A DNA stretch of 6,254 nt, taken from Candidatus Parvarchaeota archaeon (GTDB lineage Archaea; Nanobdellota; Nanobdellia; CSSed11-243R1). Below are positions 4,533 through 6,254 of this stretch, in pieces. How positions within the stretch are numbered: position 1 is the stretch's first letter; each line of letters begins with the position of its first letter. Made by a program: the position numbers and the translations under genes. Location: NCBI GenBank assembly GCA_003563585.1, contig PWUQ01000098.1, positions 1 through 6,254 on the forward strand, given 5' to 3'. The notes beneath the pieces were generated by a model. It had not been told where the DNA came from. It saw only the letters and a program-made list of their open reading frames with translations, and did not search any database.

Positions 4533-5336
4533 ATGCTTAACAAACTTGAAACAGAACTAAAACTTAGAGGTTCGAGCAAAGAGACTATTAAAACATACAA
4601 ATTTTATAACGAAAAGTTTTTGAATTTTATAGAAAAAAATCCTGAAGATGTAGAAGAAGAAGATATTAAAGTTTATCTTGCACATTTGATATCTAATGAT
4701 TTATCTAATTCTTCAATTTCTCTTGTCAAATCTGCTTTACTTTTTTTATATTCAGAAATATTGAAAAAGAAAATAGAAATAAAAACACCAAAAATATCAA
4801 AAAAAGCACCGATAGTTCTTTCAAAAGAAGAAATAAAAAAAATGCTTTCTATTGTTGACAATAAAAAACATAATTTAATAATTTCTCTTTTATATTCAAC
4901 AGGGATAAGACTTAGTGAATTGATAAATTTAAAAGTCGAAGACCTTGAACTTAACGATAATATAATTTGGGTGAGAAAGGGAAAAGGTTCAAAAGATAGA
5001 ATGGTAATTGTTTCTGAAAAAATTTCTGAAAAATTGAAGGATTATTTGAAAAACAAGAATCACAGCGACTTTGTTTTTGAAGGAAGAAATGGAAAAATGT
5101 CGAAAAGAAATGTCCAAAAATTGGTTTCAAATGCCGCTAAAACTGCAAAATTATCAAAAAAAGTTTCCCCTCATACATTTAGACATTCTTTTGCAACACA
5201 TCTACTTGAAGATGGTGTGGATATAAGAAAAATACAAGTTTTACTTGGACACTCAAATCTTTCTACGACCCAAATATACACAACAGTTTCAAAATCAGAA
5301 ATTAAAAAAATTAAGAATCCGTTTGATGATATGTAG
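4533..5336 (+). CDS. xerA: Tyrosine recombinase XerA
   Basis: A 267-residue Xer-type tyrosine recombinase. In archaea XerA acts alone at dif to resolve chromosome dimers; relatives also serve integrative elements. Seen: an N-terminal SAM-like core-binding domain (about 1-85, with ETIKTYKFYNEKFLNFIE), then the catalytic domain from about 95. Catalytic residues are complete: Arg126 in STGIRLSEL, Lys151 in GKGSKDR, His214 and Arg217 in HTFRHSFATHLL, His240 in LLGHSNLSTTQIY and the nucleophile Tyr249. Eighteen residues follow the tyrosine. The length is a little under the ~285-300 of most Xer proteins. The two-domain layout without extra N-terminal regions, and neighbours that are not phage-like, favour the housekeeping XerA over an integron or phage integrase, though I cannot exclude an element-borne copy. 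The start has a TATA box and no SD (leaderless). The stop codon is part of the SD of the downstream gene. Confidence 0.92.
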   Translation: MLNKLETELKLRGSSKETIKTYKFYNEKFLNFIEKNPEDVEEEDIKVYLAHLISNDLSNSSISLVKSALLFLYSEILKKKIEIKTPKISKKAPIVLSKEEIKKMLSIVDNKKHNLIISLLYSTGIRLSELINLKVEDLELNDNIIWVRKGKGSKDRMVIVSEKISEKLKDYLKNKNHSDFVFEGRNGKMSKRNVQKLVSNAAKTAKLSKKVSPHTFRHSFATHLLEDGVDIRKIQVLLGHSNLSTTQIYTTVSKSEIKKIKNPFDDM

Positions 5337-5338
5337 GT
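5335..5338 (+). promoter_or_regulatory. Shine-Dalgarno AGGT deciding the start at 5344
   Basis: AGGT overlaps the xerA TAG stop and lies five bases before the ATG at 5344. It supports that start over the in-frame ATGs at 5326 and 5245, which lie inside xerA. Confidence 0.45.
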
Positions 5339-5343
5339 ATGAA

Positions 5344-5874
5344 ATGAAAGCTATTTTATTAAAATTTAAGAATTATGAAAATATTTCAGAATTTTTAGAA
5401 GGCATATTCTATAAAAACAAAGAACTTTCAAAACCAGCGTTAAAATTTTTGGAAAAATTGAATAGGGAAAAAATGCTATTTACAAAAAAATGGAAAAGAC
5501 ACATTATAGATATCTTTGAATGTTATCCTCTAAAGGAAAATGAAAAAAAAGAATTGAAAAATGTATATGATACTTATTTCCCAATTGTTGATAGGGGTAG
5601 AGGTAAAAAATTAAATTCTATAATTTTAGAAAAAAATGAAAAGAACGAAATTAATATCAAACCAGAACAAAAACTTTTATTAGAAAAATCGATAAGATGG
5701 AATTCCTCAGTTTCTGGTTATTATTCCATTTTAAAAAAATTAGAAGGTGCGGGTTTAATTAAAAAGAAAAACGGAGAAATTAGAAAGAGCAAAGACATAT
5801 TAAAAACATTAAATAATATTTCTGAAATTTTCACAGAAAAAGAAGATGGAAGTTTTGTTTACTCTCCAAAATAA
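5344..5874 (+). CDS. Unrecognised 176-residue lysine-rich protein downstream of xerA, possible winged helix
   Basis: I do not recognise a family. From the preferred ATG at 5344 the protein has 176 residues and is very rich in Lys, Glu, Ile and Leu, mostly helical, with no membrane segment and one cysteine (60). Residues 122-147 (SVSGYYSILKKLEGAGLIKKKNG) look like a winged-helix core: a recognition-type helix followed by an LEGAGLI turn and a basic wing. The N-terminal part (1-60) is an amphipathic helical region. The frame stays open upstream to an ATG at 5245, but that would overlap xerA by 92 bases and add sequence that is clearly a shadow of it. Co-transcribed with xerA (seven bases after its stop). 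It may bind DNA, perhaps as a regulator; this is inference from the short motif. Confidence 0.75.
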   Translation: MKAILLKFKNYENISEFLEGIFYKNKELSKPALKFLEKLNREKMLFTKKWKRHIIDIFECYPLKENEKKELKNVYDTYFPIVDRGRGKKLNSIILEKNEKNEINIKPEQKLLLEKSIRWNSSVSGYYSILKKLEGAGLIKKKNGEIRKSKDILKTLNNISEIFTEKEDGSFVYSPK

Positions 5875-5881
5875 TTTTTTT
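5875..5881 (+). terminator. T7 tract, likely terminator of the xerA operon
   Basis: Seven T residues follow the TAA at 5872-5874 directly, in the five-base gap and first bases of the convergent gene. This fits archaeal U-tract termination; no hairpin is evident. Confidence 0.5.
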
Positions 5882-6188
5882 AGTTTATTATGTACGGTAA
5901 ATAATAATGTCTTAACGCTTCCAACCTACGATACGTTTCTTGAGAACCGTGATTTGTTATCAAAAATTCTCTGTCACCCATACACAATTCTATACCTTTT
6001 CTATACTTGTCTCTTTTTATATTAGTTATATTTTCAATAGGTATTGCATAAAGTTTATCATCACTTTTTAAAATAAGTCCTTCATTGTACATGTATAGAT
6101 TACCTTCTAAATTAATTAGACTATCCGTTCTAGATTTTCTTTCCATATCTTTTATGCGTATATTTTTAGCGATAAGCTTAACTAACAT
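5880..6188 (-). CDS. Unrecognised 102-residue beta-rich protein (PH/GRAM-like pattern)
   Basis: I do not recognise a named family. The sequence has a beta-rich pattern: LEGNLYMYNEGLILKSDDKLYAIPIENITNIK (27-58) with alternating hydrophobic strands, then KGIELCMGDREFLITN (64-79), then a C-terminal helix ETYRRLEALRHYYLPYI. Strand-strand-IPxxxIxxI followed by strands and one closing helix is the outline of PH/GRAM-like domains, and it recalls the small archaeal PH-like proteins; this is a pattern impression, not a family match. It is soluble, with one cysteine (69). ATG at 6188 has a TATA-like box about 28 bases upstream and no SD, so it is probably leaderless. Its stop lies five bases beyond the end of the converging xerA operon. 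Confidence 0.72.
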   Translation of the reverse strand: MLVKLIAKNIRIKDMERKSRTDSLINLEGNLYMYNEGLILKSDDKLYAIPIENITNIKRDKYRKGIELCMGDREFLITNHGSQETYRRLEALRHYYLPYIIN

Positions 6189-6210
6189 ATTATATATAAT
6201 TATCTCTGAA

Positions 6211-6232
6211 ATTAAATATTTTTCTATTTAAT
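6211..6232 (-). promoter_or_regulatory. Promoter region of the 102-residue gene, with an AT-rich dyad
   Basis: The minus strand has AATATTTAA centred near 6216, about 28 bases before the ATG at 6188, a normal TATA position. It sits in a perfect eight-base inverted repeat, ATTAAATA (6211-6218) and TATTTAAT (6225-6232), with a six-base spacer. The same layout is discussed in the findings as a possible but weak dif-like site. Confidence 0.45.
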
Positions 6233-6254
6233 CTATTGATTTTCATAATTTGAA

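Noticed and set aside
4533..5336. XerA as integrase of a mobile element
   Set aside because: There are no phage or plasmid genes, attachment-site repeats or tRNA next to it; the protein has the plain two-domain Xer form.
5245..5874. 209-residue version of the gene after xerA
   Set aside because: The first 33 residues lie in xerA's coding region in another frame; the ATG at 5344 has an SD with proper spacing.

Overview
The window looks like archaeal chromosome, strongly AT-rich, probably from an anaerobe. Five things point that way. The first genes of transcription units carry TATA-like boxes 23-28 bases upstream of the start codon with no Shine-Dalgarno (SD) sequence, as in leaderless archaeal mRNAs. 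Several internal operon genes do have GGTGAT/GAGGT-type SD sites. The recombinase is XerA-like. The hydrogenase resembles the cytosolic group 3 enzymes of archaea. The genes are compact and often share ATGA stop/start overlaps. A DPANN-type or other small-genome anaerobic archaeon would fit, but the sequence does not fix the lineage.

Layout. Positions 1-381 (+) hold the C-terminal end of a [NiFe]-hydrogenase large subunit with its nickel-binding DPCxxC motif and a short cleavable tail. It converges on, and overlaps by 20 bases, a minus-strand pair (1440 to 362): an unrecognised 233-residue protein, then a hydrogenase maturation endopeptidase of the kind that removes such tails. A 161-base divergent promoter region follows. 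Next is a plus-strand operon (1602-3060): a VIT1/CCC1-type metal transporter, a stand-alone ThiI-type PP-loop sulfurtransferase domain, and an unrecognised acidic 118-residue protein.

That operon converges with a 4-base overlap on a minus-strand operon (4427 to 3057): a Cas4-like PD-(D/E)XK nuclease with a four-cysteine Fe-S signature, a 70-residue DUF1858 redox-disulfide protein, and a DJ-1/PfpI-family protein. No CRISPR array or other cas gene is visible. From a divergent promoter at 4428-4532, xerA (4533-5336, +) is followed by an unrecognised 176-residue lysine-rich protein with a possible winged-helix segment. The window closes with a minus-strand 102-residue unrecognised beta-rich protein (6188 to 5880) and its promoter.

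Together: the left third concerns hydrogenase maturation. The middle handles metal ions and sulfur transfer. The operon next to it combines an Fe-S nuclease with two thiol/redox proteins. The right part is chromosome-dimer resolution or recombination. I see no complete novel defence system. The points most worth a second look are the hydrogenase/protease overlap with its coupled unknown gene, and the Cas4-like/DUF1858/DJ-1 operon.
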